In this document: one piece after another, positions 44,414-54,956 of the stretch
How the letters are laid out: the number at the start of each line of letters is the position of its first letter
Numbering within the stretch: the stretch's first letter is position 1
The notes under the pieces: generated by a model
Databases searched by the model: none
The model's input: only the letters and a program-made list of their open reading frames with translations
What the model was told of the DNA's origin: nothing
Program-made: the position numbers and the translations under genes
NCBI GenBank assembly: GCA_030374765.1
Contig: JARGXX010000068.1
Location: forward strand, 2,170,001-2,234,000
Source of the DNA: Agarophyton chilense
Lineage: Eukaryota > Rhodophyta > Florideophyceae > Gracilariales > Gracilariaceae
Direction: 5' to 3'
Length of the DNA stretch: 64,000 nt

Positions 44414-44902
44414 GTGCTAGCCGCTCACCAGCGCGCATGTCGCGCCTGCTCTCCGAAACAACTCACCCCTGTCAAGCTTCCCAGACAGGGCGGTTCCCTC
44501 CTAGAGATCTACCGCCGAAAACTTTTACGCCTCACAAACGAACAGCGAGCCATGTTTGGAATAGCCCCGGTGCGTCTCGATCCCAAGCTTAATGTGGCCG
44601 CGTTGAGACACAATGCCGATTTGGCCTTTCGACAGATCCGCTTGAGCCATATTGGCTTTGATGGCTCCAGACTGGGAGTTCGAGTTCGTCGTGTTGGATA
44701 TCGCTTTGCTTGGGCCGCGGAAAACCTTGCCAGGGGTCAGAAGAATCCTGGTCATGCCATCAACAGTTGGATGAATAGCCCTGGACATCGCAGAAACTTG
44801 TTGAATGGAAAGGCTACTCACATGGGTATTCATGTCGGACGCGGGCGCAATGGACAATTGTACTGGGCGCAGGTATTCGGAAAGCCAAGGACCAGAAACT
44901 AA
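44414..44902 (+). CDS. CAP/SCP-domain protein (5' end uncertain)
   Basis: A clear CAP domain: LLEIYRRKLLRLTNEQRAMFG (helix 1), PVRLDPKLNVAALRHNADLA, SHIGFDG, ENLARG, NSWMNSPGHRRNLLNG and YWAQVFGKP. The two His of SHIG and PGHR are the CAP-cavity residues. The form with LTNEQRA and WMNSPGHRRNLL is closest to bacterial-type, presumably secreted CAP proteins. The open frame starts after a TAA at 44270 and has no ATG before helix 1, so the listed start is only where the frame is clear. A likely solution is a first exon from the ATG at 44227 (MRSSSFVSLRTRLN) joined by a GTAGAAAAG...CCCAG intron at about 44358-44406, which keeps frame. This is inference; such a 49-nt intron would be very short. No definite signal peptide is visible in that exon. 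Confidence 0.75.
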   Translation: MLAAHQRACRACSPKQLTPVKLPRQGGSLLEIYRRKLLRLTNEQRAMFGIAPVRLDPKLNVAALRHNADLAFRQIRLSHIGFDGSRLGVRVRRVGYRFAWAAENLARGQKNPGHAINSWMNSPGHRRNLLNGKATHMGIHVGRGRNGQLYWAQVFGKPRTRN

Positions 44903-45830
44903 TGTTGTGTTATTACTCAACAGCTTGCGAATCATTTTTTGTTGCGTACGTCGTCGCAGTGTGTGTAAGATATGTAGCGTGTTTAATGTTTGGAATGCCT
45001 CACATCACAGGATAGACTTGTAAAGAGATCAGAGCGTACAATACACACCTACGGCCCAAAAGTGCAAGCCCGAACGGTGCATGTTGATACACCTTGTACG
45101 AGACTTCAGCACGGAAAACATGAACTTTTTCATGGGGCAGTGACTAGCTCCGCGATTGCAACACACGAAGAATACAACAGAGCGGGCCAAAGCTAGCAGC
45201 ACCCCACGATCAAAGCGAAGATATCGATATGTCTGTTAATAGCGAGAGCTCACGTTAAGAAGACAAAAAACATTTCCCTCCCCGAGTCTTGCGAATTGAC
45301 CATATGGACTGCGGTAGAACGTGGTATCCCTAACTTCATCTCGTGGTGGATGTACCGTCGTACAGTACAGTAACATGTACTTCATGTACATCCACCGATC
45401 TACCAAGGGCTGTGAGAAGCGCCACCGCACTAATCTCCAGAGTGCGGTGGACACACTTCAGTGGACGTCTTCCAACGGCGGCGCTGGCCCCAGGCACCTT
45501 GGCTTCACAGCACTGAACACTGGCTGAATTTCACTGTAAGTAGTCTTCAGAACTAACACTATAAACAATGGACCAATTTTGGTCAGCTGCTTGTTGCTCA
45601 CGCAAATGCGCAAGAAACTGGCTTTTAGTGCGCAAGGAACACAAAACTCGAACACACAGCAAGCTCATTTTACGTGTAGAGGAACCGTGGAATGGTATCT
45701 CAGGCTTCATGGCGCTTCCACAGCAATCAAATCGCTCGTTTCAATATACCCCCACAAAGATCCAAGCTATGAATCAATGATGCTCCAAGACAGCGCGCGC
45801 CATGCTCAAGTGATAACATGATCCCACGTT
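44903..45830. other. Intergenic, nothing recognised
   Basis: Contains overlapping TACAGTACAGTA words at 45362-45374 and no gene with a domain. Confidence 0.4.
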
Positions 45831-46223
45831 TTAGTCATCGTCGCAGTCATCATCACCCCTGCAACGGGACTTTCCCTGTCCATACTTCCTCGGCCTGTAG
45901 TACGGCCTCGGCCTGTAGTACGGCCTCGGCCTGTAGTACGGCCTCGGCCTGTAGTACTTCGGGGAGCGCCGACGTTTGTAGCCATCATCATCATCATCAT
46001 CATCATCATACTTGTCATCGTCGTCGTCGTCGTCGTCATCATCACCATCACCATAACCCTTCCCATAATATCCTCGAATAGCAACATCAACGTCGGTATT
46101 AGTTCTCTTCATCGTTTTCACGTCAGCTGCACTCCTTATTGTCTCCTTTTCCGGAATAGTTGCAGAAAAAGCCGTGCAGAAGCATACAACGAGGACAAGT
46201 ACAACAAAGCCAAAGCACTTCAT
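45831..46223 (-). CDS. Secreted poly-Asp / YYRPRP repeat protein
   Basis: 130 residues from ATG (MKCFGFVVLVLVVCFC), a strong signal peptide, cleaved probably after AFSA. A pro-region follows (KETIRSAADVKTMKRTNTDVDV), then two runs of Asp (about 10 and 8), a basic spacer (GYKRRRSPK), four tandem YYRPRP hexapeptides encoded by an 18-bp repeat (45889-45960), and a Cys-containing DDD tail. A TATAAAAA box is 129 bp upstream. The protein is likely extracellular: the Asp tracts would bind cations such as Ca2+, and the Tyr/Arg/Pro repeats suggest a matrix or cell-wall component. It resembles the repeat protein at 49486-50094 in its N-terminal part. Confidence 0.6.
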   Translation of the reverse strand: MKCFGFVVLVLVVCFCTAFSATIPEKETIRSAADVKTMKRTNTDVDVAIRGYYGKGYGDGDDDDDDDDDDKYDDDDDDDDGYKRRRSPKYYRPRPYYRPRPYYRPRPYYRPRKYGQGKSRCRGDDDCDDD

Positions 46224-48095
46224 GATGAGAAGTCCTTGACACAACTTTTACTTTTTCGTGTGGTTCAGAGTTTCGTGTTGAGTGGGGATGAAGAGTGGGG
46301 ATGAAGAGGTGTGTGTAGTCAGAAAAAAGTTGCCTGCCTCTGTCACTTCCGTTTTTATAGGCGACTGAAATCGAAGCTGGAGTCGAATCCAGAATGGAAT
46401 TTCGGTCATACAACGGTTTTGAAAGGGTGACAGCTGTTGCCCATTTTTCCATCTCCCGATTTATCGCATATGCAAGCCCAAGGCAAAAAGAAAGCGCAAC
46501 AACGTTAGAGTGAGTCTTCATATGCCCAACACAAACCTAGAGAATCAACCTGGGCGACAGGCGGAAAAAATGTGTCAGTAGAAGCAAGTTTGATTTTACT
46601 TCGCGTTAGGCTTGACGACACAATCTGGTTTTCCACATTGAATCTATTGAACAGAATCGCTTGGTTTTGCGACCAATCAAAAGCATTACAGGTGCATATG
46701 AAGCGTGAAGCTGAGAGTAGTAGTAGCAATCGCTTGCTCCGACAGATAACGAAGATGTCAATCTTGAAATGTGGTGGTAGGACAAGTTTATTTTAGAAAA
46801 GCATACAAATGAAGATTTTGCAGCTAATTTTGAACTCTGAGATCGCTCGAGAAGAGTATTCTGGTTCTTCATGCCACACCAAATGCTTACTACGAATGAA
46901 TCCATCTGTACAGATATGTAAAAATCTTGAAAGGGGATGCAAAGACATCTCTGGGATAACCACGATATATCTCGAGACAAGTATTGTGCATTCAACAACA
47001 GACAGAAAGCCCCACTACATGAAACACGAACACGCCTCCACTGCCACAGAAACCTAACAGACAAATGCTCAGCTCTCCATACGGAGAGCATGAACCCTAT
47101 TTCGCTGAAATGAGAACACCGCGTCAACGGCTGCCCCAACTCTCCACGGAGTCCACCAGCCCTTGTTCATAGTTTCTACCTTTCGAACGCTATCATGCAC
47201 ATGCTTCATATAAAACTGCAATGACAACACTCAATGACTCGCGAGCCAATTCAGAGCAATTCATTTACAGGTACAGGTACCGGTACTCAGTATTTCCAAC
47301 ATGGCGGAGGAACCCGTCACATTTGCGCAAGAATTGAGAAGCCAACACTTTTTGCACATGTCCTGTGCTTTTTGGGATATGAACGAAATGTGGAATCCCC
47401 ACTTCGTGTTGCCGATGTCACTCATTGATTGGCTTTTTTACGACGACTGCCTGTTCCCATTCATCAAAACAGCTTACTAATAACTCTATTCTCCTTCGCA
47501 TTTTCTGCACCGCCCTTAAAATAAGTAGCTCGTGTAAAAAGAGGTTTAAGCGTGGTCGGGTTTAGAAAGAAAGGTATTTAAAATAATTCTATTATTGCTT
47601 AAAGGGCAGTTCTCCAGTCTCGAAATATCAAGAAAGAATGTTTCTTAGCAACGCCTTTAAGAGCGGTACTTGAATTTTTTGGGAATGAGAAAGAATCTGA
47701 GATATGAGAATAAGAGCTTCCAAACAACATGGAGTGAGACTAAGAGTCTGACATGGTCTGCTCGTCGCATAGAGCTACTTTTTTTTGGTTTAGTTTTCGT
47801 CCCAAAGTGCGTAATATGCCATCTAAGAACATGGATAAGATTTCTCTTTGTCATTTATTCGTCAGGATCTTCCAACTGTTTGAAACAGCCACATATTTTT
47901 TCTCAAATTGAAAAGAATGCATAGCCCTTCCGAAGAATAAAACACTTCCTTTACCTAAAACCAATCAAATTGACGCCATCTTTCGCAGTTTTCGATTAAG
48001 AAGAGCTACAAGGATACGTGTAGCCGACCAACCCTGTTGGCAGAACCAGACCTGACTTTGTCTCCTGCTTGAGGGCGATGATATCAGACATCTTC
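46224..48095. other. Intergenic, nothing recognised
   Basis: Long AT-rich stretch. The minus frame 46606-47139 has no domain. A GGTACAGGTACCGGTAC word lies near 47270-47286. Confidence 0.4.
46352..46359 (-). promoter_or_regulatory. TATA box of the poly-Asp protein gene
   Basis: TATAAAAA on the minus strand, 129 bp before the ATG. Confidence 0.5.
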
Positions 48096-48283
48096 AATTA
48101 TACGGTGTCCTCCGAATCGTCAGACTTACGTCTCACCCTCGGTGGGAGACAAACATGTTATCACCAGATCTCTGAGGGTGTAATTTTGCCTTGCTGCGAT
48201 ATCACACCCTCGCTTCGCTCGGGATTTGATATCATCACTCGGGCAAAACTCAACCCTGGACCCGGGGATATCGTATAATTTAC
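48096..48283. repeat. Foldback (MITE-like) element
   Basis: About 190 bp ending in an inverted AATTATAC / GTATAATT pair. Inside, GAGGGTGTAATTTTGCC pairs with GGGCAAAACTCAACCC and GATATCACACCCTCGC with GCTCGGGATTTGATATC around a short loop near 48216. A nested hairpin of this size is typical of a foldback MITE; no coding capacity is present. Confidence 0.5.
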
Positions 48284-49485
48284 ATGTAACCTACAGTACC
48301 CAGGCTCCTGGTTTTTGTGTGGTCCGGCTCTCAGGGGCTCTAGAGCCTCATATATACTGTATGCGTACATAATGTAAGAACCAGATTTGGCGATTTCGAA
48401 GGCGTTGGGTAGCCTCCCATATCTTCACGAAAAATCAGCGGCGCATTTCGCTTCCTGCAATTCAATTATTGACTCGCAGTCTTGCTTTCGCGAGCTTTTC
48501 TGCAGTCGCGCGGCAGGCCTACTTGAAACAGCCCCTTCTCTGCGAAGCCATGAAGTCGTTCACTTCGCTCTCCATGTCGCGTCGTGCTTCTGTCGCAATG
48601 TCCTGAAGTTTTTCTTCTCCTTATCTGTCCAAGCACCTGTCTAATATGACACTGTTCGTTTTATGCATTTTCTTCCCTACCAAGCTACCATGTTTAAACC
48701 ATTTGCTCAGCGTTTGTCTTGCCGTGCGCAAATACACGAGCGCAAAGTGTAGCATTAGCGTTTCTTCTTCAACCTATGTTTGCAGGGTGCAAAGTAATTC
48801 GCTCTGCGCCGGGACCTATCTCCTCGTGTAGAGTAATTGTGGCAGTAGATCAGGCTTAGAGTAATAAACTCGTTCAGTAAACGTCTATAAACACTTTGAT
48901 TAGCGATGTTACGAACTTGTCTTCGTTGCAAATCAGCCTAGAGCAAAAGGCATGTCACCGTCACAGTGACAATATGCCGACGTCAGAGATCGTTCACGGA
49001 TCTGAGCTTGGCGGTTGTCATGCAGGAACCGGCGAAAACATAGCACTTTGCTGGCTGTGGGGAACATTGGGATGAGATTGCTTCAGGGACTGCCTGTCCG
49101 AGAAGGGTTAAACCGCAGGAAGGGCGGTTGAGCCTGGTTCTGACGATGACATGCATCAAGCATGAATGTGTTGCAGACCATCAAGGTGTGCAACACAATC
49201 ACGTAGGGGCCGAAATTATTTCTGAAATAAAATTTGAGCATGGACAAAAGAAGAGATCAAATCATGACAACTAGTTTTATTGCATTCGAATATGTATGGA
49301 GCTGTAAATGAAACCACCAGCTTGACCAAAGTCTGTCTGTCAAGAACTTGCTTTATTGGTTCCCGTATTTCCATCATCACCACAAGAATTCTTTTAGCTC
49401 TGACTTTTTGAAAAGTCACCTTGGCCGGGGTGACCACCATATCCCCGCGTGTTTTGCGGAAAGTAGGTCAGTTAGAACGACACAG
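48284..49485. other. Intergenic, nothing recognised
   Basis: No gene with a domain or a good codon pattern. Confidence 0.4.
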
Positions 49486-50094
49486 CTAGTGAACCTTCGG
49501 CTCGGGCTTCCAGATCGGCTTGGCCTTCCTGACCACCTTTGGCTTCCAGATTATTGGCTTGGGTATCCAAATTGGCTTCGGTTTCCAGATAGGCTCTGGC
49601 TTCCAGATAGGCTCTGGCTTCCAGATAGGCTCGGGCTTCCAGATAATTGGCTTGGGCTTCCAAATTGGCTTGGGCTTCCAAATTGGCTTGGGTTTCCAGA
49701 TAGGCTTGGGCTTCCAGATAGGCTTGGGCTTCCAGATAGGCTTGGGCTTCCAAATTGGCTTGGGTTTCCAGATAGGCTTGGGTTTCCAGATAGGCTTGGG
49801 TTTCCAGATAGGCTTTGGTTTCCAGATGGGCTTTGGTTTCCAGATGGGCTTCGGTTTCCAGATGGGCTTCGGTTTCCAGATTGGCTTCGGTTTCCAGATT
49901 GGCTTCGGTTTCTCGTAGGGTCCATAAGTTCGAGAACTGGGACCAATGTCTACATTCGCGGACTTCGCTCTCTCGGAGGCAGTGGAGCGAACATTCGTCT
50001 CAATCGCTGCATCATGAGGCACTGGGGTCGAATAAGTAGAGCAAATGAAAGCAGTGAGAAGCACAAACCCGAGCAAACTCGGGGAAAACTTCAT
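49486..50094 (-). CDS. Secreted KPIWKP repeat protein
   Basis: 202 residues from ATG. A signal peptide (SLLGFVLLTAFICSTYS) is followed by a pro-region with ETNVRSTASERAKSANVDIG, then over 20 tandem hexapeptides of the form KPIWKP or KPIIWKP/EPIWKP from about residue 63 to 190, encoded by an 18-bp DNA repeat (CCAGATAGGCTTGGGCTT class). It ends in a short basic tail. The composition is almost solely Lys, Pro, Ile and Trp. A TATAAAAA box lies 76 bp upstream. It is probably an extracellular structural protein of the cell wall or matrix. The repeat frame is intact despite many copies, suggesting selection. Related in plan to the gene at 45831-46223. Confidence 0.65.
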   Translation of the reverse strand: MKFSPSLLGFVLLTAFICSTYSTPVPHDAAIETNVRSTASERAKSANVDIGPSSRTYGPYEKPKPIWKPKPIWKPKPIWKPKPIWKPKPIWKPKPIWKPKPIWKPKPIWKPKPIWKPKPIWKPKPIWKPKPIWKPKPIWKPKPIWKPKPIIWKPEPIWKPEPIWKPEPIWKPKPIWIPKPIIWKPKVVRKAKPIWKPEPKVH

Positions 50095-50169
50095 TGTCGG
50101 GTTTGAGTACGGACAATTCTATTGTACTCTTACCTCTCCACGATCATGATTTACCCACGGGAGACGTGC

Positions 50170-50177
50170 TTTTTATA
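50170..50177 (-). promoter_or_regulatory. TATA box of the KPIWKP protein gene
   Basis: TATAAAAA on the minus strand, 76 bp before the ATG. Confidence 0.55.
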
Positions 50178-51259
50178 CCGGTGAAAGTCACCAAAAACGA
50201 CGTGCACATTCAAATTTGTTATTGAGAACTTATTCAAAGCAACATACAGTAACGACGTGTCTCAGATACGAACATGACCTTCCGATTCCCTGGCACATCT
50301 CTGTAAGGGGGATCAACAACCAGTCACAATTCAGAAGGTTTTTAAATTTGAGCTGCGACGCAAAACGAAGGGAATGTGCCCATCCGCGATGTCACCCAAA
50401 TTTTTTTTTGCACAGTAGAAGGCTACAAATGTATACGTACTGGGCGCTCCCTGAATTCATAAATTACTGAGCACAACTTATGCGTATTTTTTTACGATGT
50501 GTCCCTGCTAGGAGTGGGCGCCATTTTTTGAATGTGGCCCAGTAGGCCAAATATTAAAATAAACGTCAGCTCTACTGTAACTGAAAGGCCCAAATAGATG
50601 AATTTGAAATAATTATTCCGAGATAAACTTCGTTTACTTCTTTTTTAAGACGCGCGCAATCGAAACTTTGTGTCACTTGTTATTGGTTCAATCCTGAAAA
50701 CAAAAATACACAAAATGCGAAAAGTTCCGGTTTACCCTCTTTTTCAACCGATACCTTTGTGGTTGTGGACGCAATTCCTCATCCCATTTTTGTTTCGAAA
50801 GCGATCTCGCCAAGACCAGTGTAAACTACGACGCTGAAGACCCTTTGTGGTACCAGTATTTCTGTCCTTACACTGATATTTTTTTCGGAAACTTCTCCTT
50901 GTAACTGTTGAAGCAGCTACAATACATCTAAAAATTGATTTGGAATGATACCGACAATAACGTTTTCCAGAAAAATGAGATGTTGATGTTCAAACCTCGG
51001 GTTATTTTTTAATATCACCAGACTGGGGGTTGCAAACAATAAATGTGCCAATATCGGGTGTATTGGTGGGATCAAAACCTCTTTCGTAGGCCGTATTTTT
51101 TTGGACCTTTTCGAAGGTTATTTTCATCTTCTGTTTCTCCTATTTGACAAACCATCCCTGTTTCGTGTCCTTGTTGTATAAAATGTCGATTCGTTCCACA
51201 CGGTATAGAGTAATGGTACGAAATCCTTGAAAATTTGCCCTTACATATCTGTAACTGAA
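50178..51259. other. Intergenic, AT-rich
   Basis: No gene seen. It ends where the Gypsy LTR begins with TGAAGAGCAACG. Confidence 0.45.
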
Positions 51260-52123
51260 TGAAGAGCAACGTCCTCCAGGGAGGTTTTTGGGGACTTAAG
51301 TTTTTTCCGGAGCCTCCAGCGTGCAACCTCGTTATGAGTAGGAGTACTCCGTTTTCACGGCGTTGCCGGAACGTTCGTGATGCACCCGCGGGACCGGGTG
51401 CCATACACGTGGCCGCAGCGCCCGCGCGACTCGTGGCCGCCAGATTGGCCCCTTTGTTAGACGGACATTTAGCTATTTAGGATAGAATTTATTTAGTCTA
51501 TTCTACGGTGACTACAGTACTTAGGCCGCCGGCCTCGCGGCCGCCGGTCCGGTAAAGTCTCCCCAACAAGGGTGATCTTGGTCTTCCAGATCTTGGCTCT
51601 GGGTTGAACTGCCTGTGCGGATATAAAACTCCTTAAGGAGGGATTTCCCGTGGTGCACGGCTTCCCAACCCCCTTGGACGTTCAATCAGCCTTCGTGTGT
51701 TGGGTATCTATTCCCACTTTCGTGGTTCCGCCCGTGTATACGGTTTGCTACACCCGGCAGTGCCGGCTTTTCCCGAGTCCCCTCTTGCGACTCGTGGTCA
51801 ACCTCGCCCTCTTGCCTCCGTTCCCATTTTCCTTCCCTTTTCCTCCCCTTCATTGGGCAATTCCCGCTCTTGCGGCCCGCACTGACACCTGTCGTGCTCG
51901 CCACTCTCGTGAGTTTTGCCTCCTCAGAGGATACGCAAGCACCGCTTCGGCGGATATTCTCGGCTTCTTTCAGCCTCCCTGCGCCCGTCGCGACGGTTTG
52001 GCTTCGGCTTACACCCGGCATTGCGCGCCGATCCCTGGGAGGGCTCTACCGCGCCAGTTACCTCGTGAGAGGAAGATCCGGACGTCTTCGTAGGTTTTCC
52101 CCCGTTGGGGGCATTGTCCTACA
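51260..52123 (+). repeat. 5' LTR of the Gypsy-like element
   Basis: 864 bp, from TGAAGAGCAACG to CCTACA, matching 61406-62244. It contains an inverted GGCCGCCGGCCTCGCGGCC cluster, a TATA-like word near 51619 and a long plus-strand open frame from 51650 to 52093. Confidence 0.9.
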
Positions 52124-52126
52124 AAT

Positions 52127-52142
52127 TGGTCTCCCGACTTAG
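52127..52142 (+). other. Probable primer-binding site
   Basis: TGGTCTCCCGACTTAG begins 3 nt after the LTR end, as expected of a tRNA primer site. Which tRNA it pairs with is not known to me. Confidence 0.5.
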
Positions 52143-52246
52143 AAGTCAAGACCGCTGGTGTCCTCTCTGAGGTTGGTTTCCGTTTAACGGGTTTTCTCCG
52201 GTCTCACCGGTTTGCTTTCTATTCTTCCGTCGAGACGGTGTGGCCG

Positions 52247-54358
52247 ATGCCAAGAAAACCGCCTAGCATGGAGCGTCCTGCAACACGCAGCCGTTCCCGC
52301 CAAAGCGGTGATGCCAGGGGCACTGATGTTTCACAGGCCCTGGCTCCAACACCGGCTTCCCGCGAGATACCGGTCACCGGCACTGAAGACCCGCAGCCCG
52401 ATTCTGGGTTAACGACCGTCGCAACGGTGGTTTCTGCGCCTCCGCGGTTGGTCGACCAAGCGCGGATTGTACGCTTGGAAGAGCAGCTCCGCTCCCTGCG
52501 GGCTGCTCACAATACCCTCTCGAGGGAGTTCACCTCTTTACGAGGAAGCCTCGCTAACCCCCCTCCAAGTGAGTTAGCCGAGGATATCCGCGTATTGCGG
52601 TCGGACGTCAATACACTACTCGAGTGTTTTGGCGCTCCGTCTTCCTTCGCAGAAGGTATGGAGAATCGCTTCGAGCGTCTCCGAAGCCGACTTGAGTCGG
52701 TCGAGAGGACGTTAACCTCGCCCACGAACGCGGCTAGACCGGTTGTCTCTCATCGAGAGACCCAGCCGCGGAACCGGAAGAGCCGGAAGAACCGGGATTC
52801 TAACCGTAAGCACGGACACCCGTCCGACTCATCATCTGAGTCGGACGGTAAACCGAGTGACTCGGAGAGTTCCGATTCGTCGGTGAGCGATGACCCACAG
52901 GATCGTTATGGGCGCTCTTCCCGCTCAAAGCGGTCCTCTGCCACCTACGGGGCCATCCGGTCGCGCCCCAAGGGTCGGCGACATCCGGGCCTTAAACCCT
53001 TGAAGCCCACCAACCCTCTGTACAGGACACTCCTGTCCTACCGGTATTACCGGCTAGAAGATTCCTCCTTAGGTCGGACACCGCGTGACACGGGTAAAGT
53101 GAAAGACTGCATCAAGCGGATGCAGCTTTCACATCGTAACCAGTCGTTTACTGGGGATGATCCAATTCTGGTCTTGGATTTCCTACACCGCTTTGTAGCG
53201 GAAGCCGATATACTCGGAATGAACGAAGGACAAGCCTACGTGGCGCTACCCTACTTTCTACGAAGTGTCGCTGAAGATCAGTTTTTGTCGGTTCGGGGCT
53301 CGTCGCGAGCCTCCGAAGGAGGTGTGACCTGCTGGCCCGAGGCCGTGCAGTACCTCCTGCGTTCCTACGCAACCAACTCCGCGATACAAGCGGCGATACT
53401 CGCTTTGCGAGACACTCGACAACGCTCCGGCGAGCTCGAGACCGATTACTCGGTACGCCTGAATAAGGCTTTCCACCGTTGTGGTAATTTATACCCCGCT
53501 GGAGAACGCTGTACGATGTTCATTGATGGCTTGGATCCAGCCATCAAGACTCTTGTCGCCCGTTACAGGGAACAAGAGCCGAAGGTGACCTACCTTGAAC
53601 TCGTACAGTTTTCCCGCGCAGAGGGAGATGCACTACGTGCACGCAATCCGGGAACCCGGTCGAAGGCCGCTAAGGCATTGCTGCTTGAGTCGGACTCTTC
53701 TTCACCGTCATTTGCGACGGATGGCATCCCCAAACAGGGTTATGACAATATGAATGTCATCCATCACGATGGTTTATCTATTCCGACAACGGAATTACCG
53801 TCTACGACGGATGGCTCGGCTGACTCAACCACAAGGGACACGGAGAACGGGCAGGTCTTTTATCTTAATGACCGCCACACTCCGGCCCCCCGTATGCCGT
53901 ACTCGAACGGAATGAAACGAAGTCAGCGCCCTGGATGGGTTGGAAACCGGGAACACGGAAGATACACCGATGCTCGGAATGCCGTACTGCGAAACGCGGG
54001 AGTGACGTTGGTGTGCCACTTGTGCTACGAGCGTGGGCACACCTCCCCGCAATGCCTTTTATCGCTACGCGATATGGCGCGAGTGGTGGATAATTACGAA
54101 GCCTTCTCCCCGCAGGAGAAGGGCTACGTGCCACTCACGTCATATCTCCGTGCGAAGACGGACTTCCCCAACGCATTGGCTCACACTCCGAATTCTCGGT
54201 ACAAACCGGCTCAGCCGGCACGCGCCGCACCAGCACCAAACCACGCTGGTGGATCTCAACCCGCTCCTGCGGTAGCTACCGTGCAACGGAATCATGCACT
54301 CGTTGCGGAGGAAGTCGGGCCTTCGCCCGACCAGGACCCTGTACGGGGAAAAGAATAG
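52247..54358 (+). CDS. Gag of the Gypsy-like element
   Basis: About 703 residues from ATG (MPRKPPSMERPATRS). The parts are a Ser/Arg-rich start, a coiled coil (VRLEEQLRSLRAAHNTLSRE), an acidic-basic linker, a capsid-like helical domain (about residues 300-480, with VLDFLHRFVAEADILG and WPEAVQYLL), and a zinc knuckle CHLCYERGHTSPQC. Fossil element part, in an open frame. Confidence 0.8.
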   Translation: MPRKPPSMERPATRSRSRQSGDARGTDVSQALAPTPASREIPVTGTEDPQPDSGLTTVATVVSAPPRLVDQARIVRLEEQLRSLRAAHNTLSREFTSLRGSLANPPPSELAEDIRVLRSDVNTLLECFGAPSSFAEGMENRFERLRSRLESVERTLTSPTNAARPVVSHRETQPRNRKSRKNRDSNRKHGHPSDSSSESDGKPSDSESSDSSVSDDPQDRYGRSSRSKRSSATYGAIRSRPKGRRHPGLKPLKPTNPLYRTLLSYRYYRLEDSSLGRTPRDTGKVKDCIKRMQLSHRNQSFTGDDPILVLDFLHRFVAEADILGMNEGQAYVALPYFLRSVAEDQFLSVRGSSRASEGGVTCWPEAVQYLLRSYATNSAIQAAILALRDTRQRSGELETDYSVRLNKAFHRCGNLYPAGERCTMFIDGLDPAIKTLVARYREQEPKVTYLELVQFSRAEGDALRARNPGTRSKAAKALLLESDSSSPSFATDGIPKQGYDNMNVIHHDGLSIPTTELPSTTDGSADSTTRDTENGQVFYLNDRHTPAPRMPYSNGMKRSQRPGWVGNREHGRYTDARNAVLRNAGVTLVCHLCYERGHTSPQCLLSLRDMARVVDNYEAFSPQEKGYVPLTSYLRAKTDFPNALAHTPNSRYKPAQPARAAPAPNHAGGSQPAPAVATVQRNHALVAEEVGPSPDQDPVRGKE

Positions 54359-54393
54359 AGGGAGTCTCCCCTTCGGGAGAGGCGTCCTCAGAG

Positions 54394-54956
54394 TTGAGGC
54401 TGACGACGCCCGAGGCGCCGATGCCTCGCTCCCCGGTGAAAATCCTGACAAGGAAGGACACCGCAGACGCGGACTCTAAACACCTCGGTGTTTTGCGTCG
54501 ACCGTGGATACGGATTAGAAATAACCGGATCCCGGATAGAGTCTTGGTAATGGCCAAGCGTAACTACAAGGTTTACGCTGACCTTGGTCTGCACACGCAC
54601 TTTATGGTGAGACATCTCACTGTCCTGGATACAGGTGCTGGGCCGAACGTTATTGTGGAATCGGTTTTACCCCCGCCATTGCGGTCACTCATCCGTTCTG
54701 AAACGGTACCCGACGTCTCAGACGCCAATAACAACCCGTTGAAAACGGCTGTTGTGATCGACCTGGTCGTCAGGCTAGGGCAGATGGTGGTTAAACTAAC
54801 TTTTATTGTGTGCCGCTCGCTGGCCGCGTCAGTTATACTGGGATGTGACTACTGCGACAGGTTTGTCGACGCCATCCGCCCACGCCTTAAGCAGGTGGAA
54901 CTTGAGGACGGATCGACCGTCCCCATTGTTCGTCAACCGCTGAAGCGGGCATCGAG
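54394..54956 (+). CDS. Protease region of the Gypsy-like element
   Basis: An aspartic-protease active site LDTGAGPNVIVES at about 54625, followed by VVIDLVVRLG and VILGCDYCDRF, as in retropepsins. The region ends where the solo LTR lies. Confidence 0.75.

Noticed and set aside
45889-45960. Regular repeats that might be taken for a CRISPR array
   Set aside because: Repeats are contiguous without spacers and are in-frame codons of a secreted protein.
46606-47139. 177-codon minus frame
   Set aside because: No domain; Ser/Cys/Leu-rich chance frame in AT-rich DNA.
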